A program made the position numbers and the translations under genes. This document shows positions 31,913-31,951 of a stretch of 31,951 nt of DNA, piece after piece (the first letter of the stretch is position 1; each line of letters starts with the position of its first letter). The notes under the pieces were generated by a model. The model was not told the DNA's origin. It searched no databases and saw nothing but the letters and a program-made list of their open reading frames with translations. Source of the DNA: an uncultured Eubacteriales bacterium (GTDB taxonomy: Bacteria; Bacillota; Clostridia; UMGS1810); assembly GCA_900555295.1 (NCBI GenBank), contig USKN01000004.1:1-31951 (forward strand), in the 5' to 3' direction.

Positions 31913-31951
31913 ATGGGAAAGAATGTTAAATATATTTTTGTTACGGGCGGA
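31913..31951 (+). CDS. pyrG: CTP synthase (first 13 codons)
   Basis: An AAAGGAG site (31898-31904) precedes an ATG that opens MGKNVKYIFVTGG before the window ends. KYIFVTGG is the characteristic start of CTP synthase, which aminates UTP to CTP using glutamine. Only this segment is visible, so the call rests on it alone. Its place after glnA fits a glutamine-consuming neighbour. Confidence 0.8.
   Translation, partial: MGKNVKYIFVTGG

Overview
The window reads as chromosomal DNA of an AT-rich anaerobic member of the Bacillota, most likely class Clostridia. The evidence is strong AGGAGG-type ribosome sites, sigma-A promoters (TTGACA, 17 bp, TATAAT-like), T-box leaders, a lipoprotein-anchored BMP/nucleoside ABC transporter, 2-oxoacid:ferredoxin oxidoreductase genes and a glutamine synthetase followed by an ANTAR regulator. 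No genus can be named from the sequence alone.

Layout. 1-4.7 kb: the 3' end of a class I mannose-6-phosphate isomerase, then a cell-envelope pair (TagO/WecA-type lipid-linked GlcNAc-1-P transferase and UDP-GlcNAc 2-epimerase), an AI-2E family permease and an RpiR-type regulator. 4.8-7.2 kb, minus strand: a YtcJ-like amidohydrolase and a lipoprotein, ending convergently at a bidirectional terminator. 7.4-13.1 kb: a purine-salvage locus (xpt, then a BMP substrate-binding lipoprotein, a double ABC ATPase and two permeases). 13.1-14.1 kb: a cluster of long imperfect hairpins whose outer ends look like tRNA 3' ends, next to a decayed FAD oxidoreductase gene. 14.3-17.6 kb: a 1104-residue secreted protein with internal repeats. 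17.9-20.9 kb: an aldose-epimerase-like protein, preceded by helically phased AT-rich repeats, and DNA topoisomerase III. 21.0-29.8 kb: the most interesting region, described below. 30.0-31.95 kb: glnA, an ANTAR response regulator with a frameshift, and the first 13 codons of pyrG.

The main system. Two paralogous proteins, each a fusion of an XRE-type HTH, a cupin and an AMP-forming acyl-CoA ligase, are each preceded by their own promoter and T-box leader. Aligning the two specifier loops puts ATC (Ile) in the first and GTA (Val) in the second at the same position. The second ligase runs straight into a P-loop NTPase, a 2[4Fe-4S] ferredoxin and the three catalytic subunits of a VOR-type 2-oxoacid:ferredoxin oxidoreductase. 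T-boxes switch genes on when their tRNA is uncharged, so this layout fits synthesis rather than breakdown of amino acids. My inference is that branched short-chain acids (2-methylbutyrate for Ile, isobutyrate for Val) are activated to CoA esters and reductively carboxylated to the 2-oxo acids of isoleucine and valine. The chemistry is known physiologically in rumen-type anaerobes. The split Ile/Val T-box control of paired HTH-cupin-ligase fusions is what I would regard as new.

Caveats. Family assignments rest on motifs read by eye, with no database search. Substrate preferences of the ligases and of the oxidoreductase are inferred. Two frame disruptions (about 13.6 kb and 31.7 kb) could be real or sequence errors.
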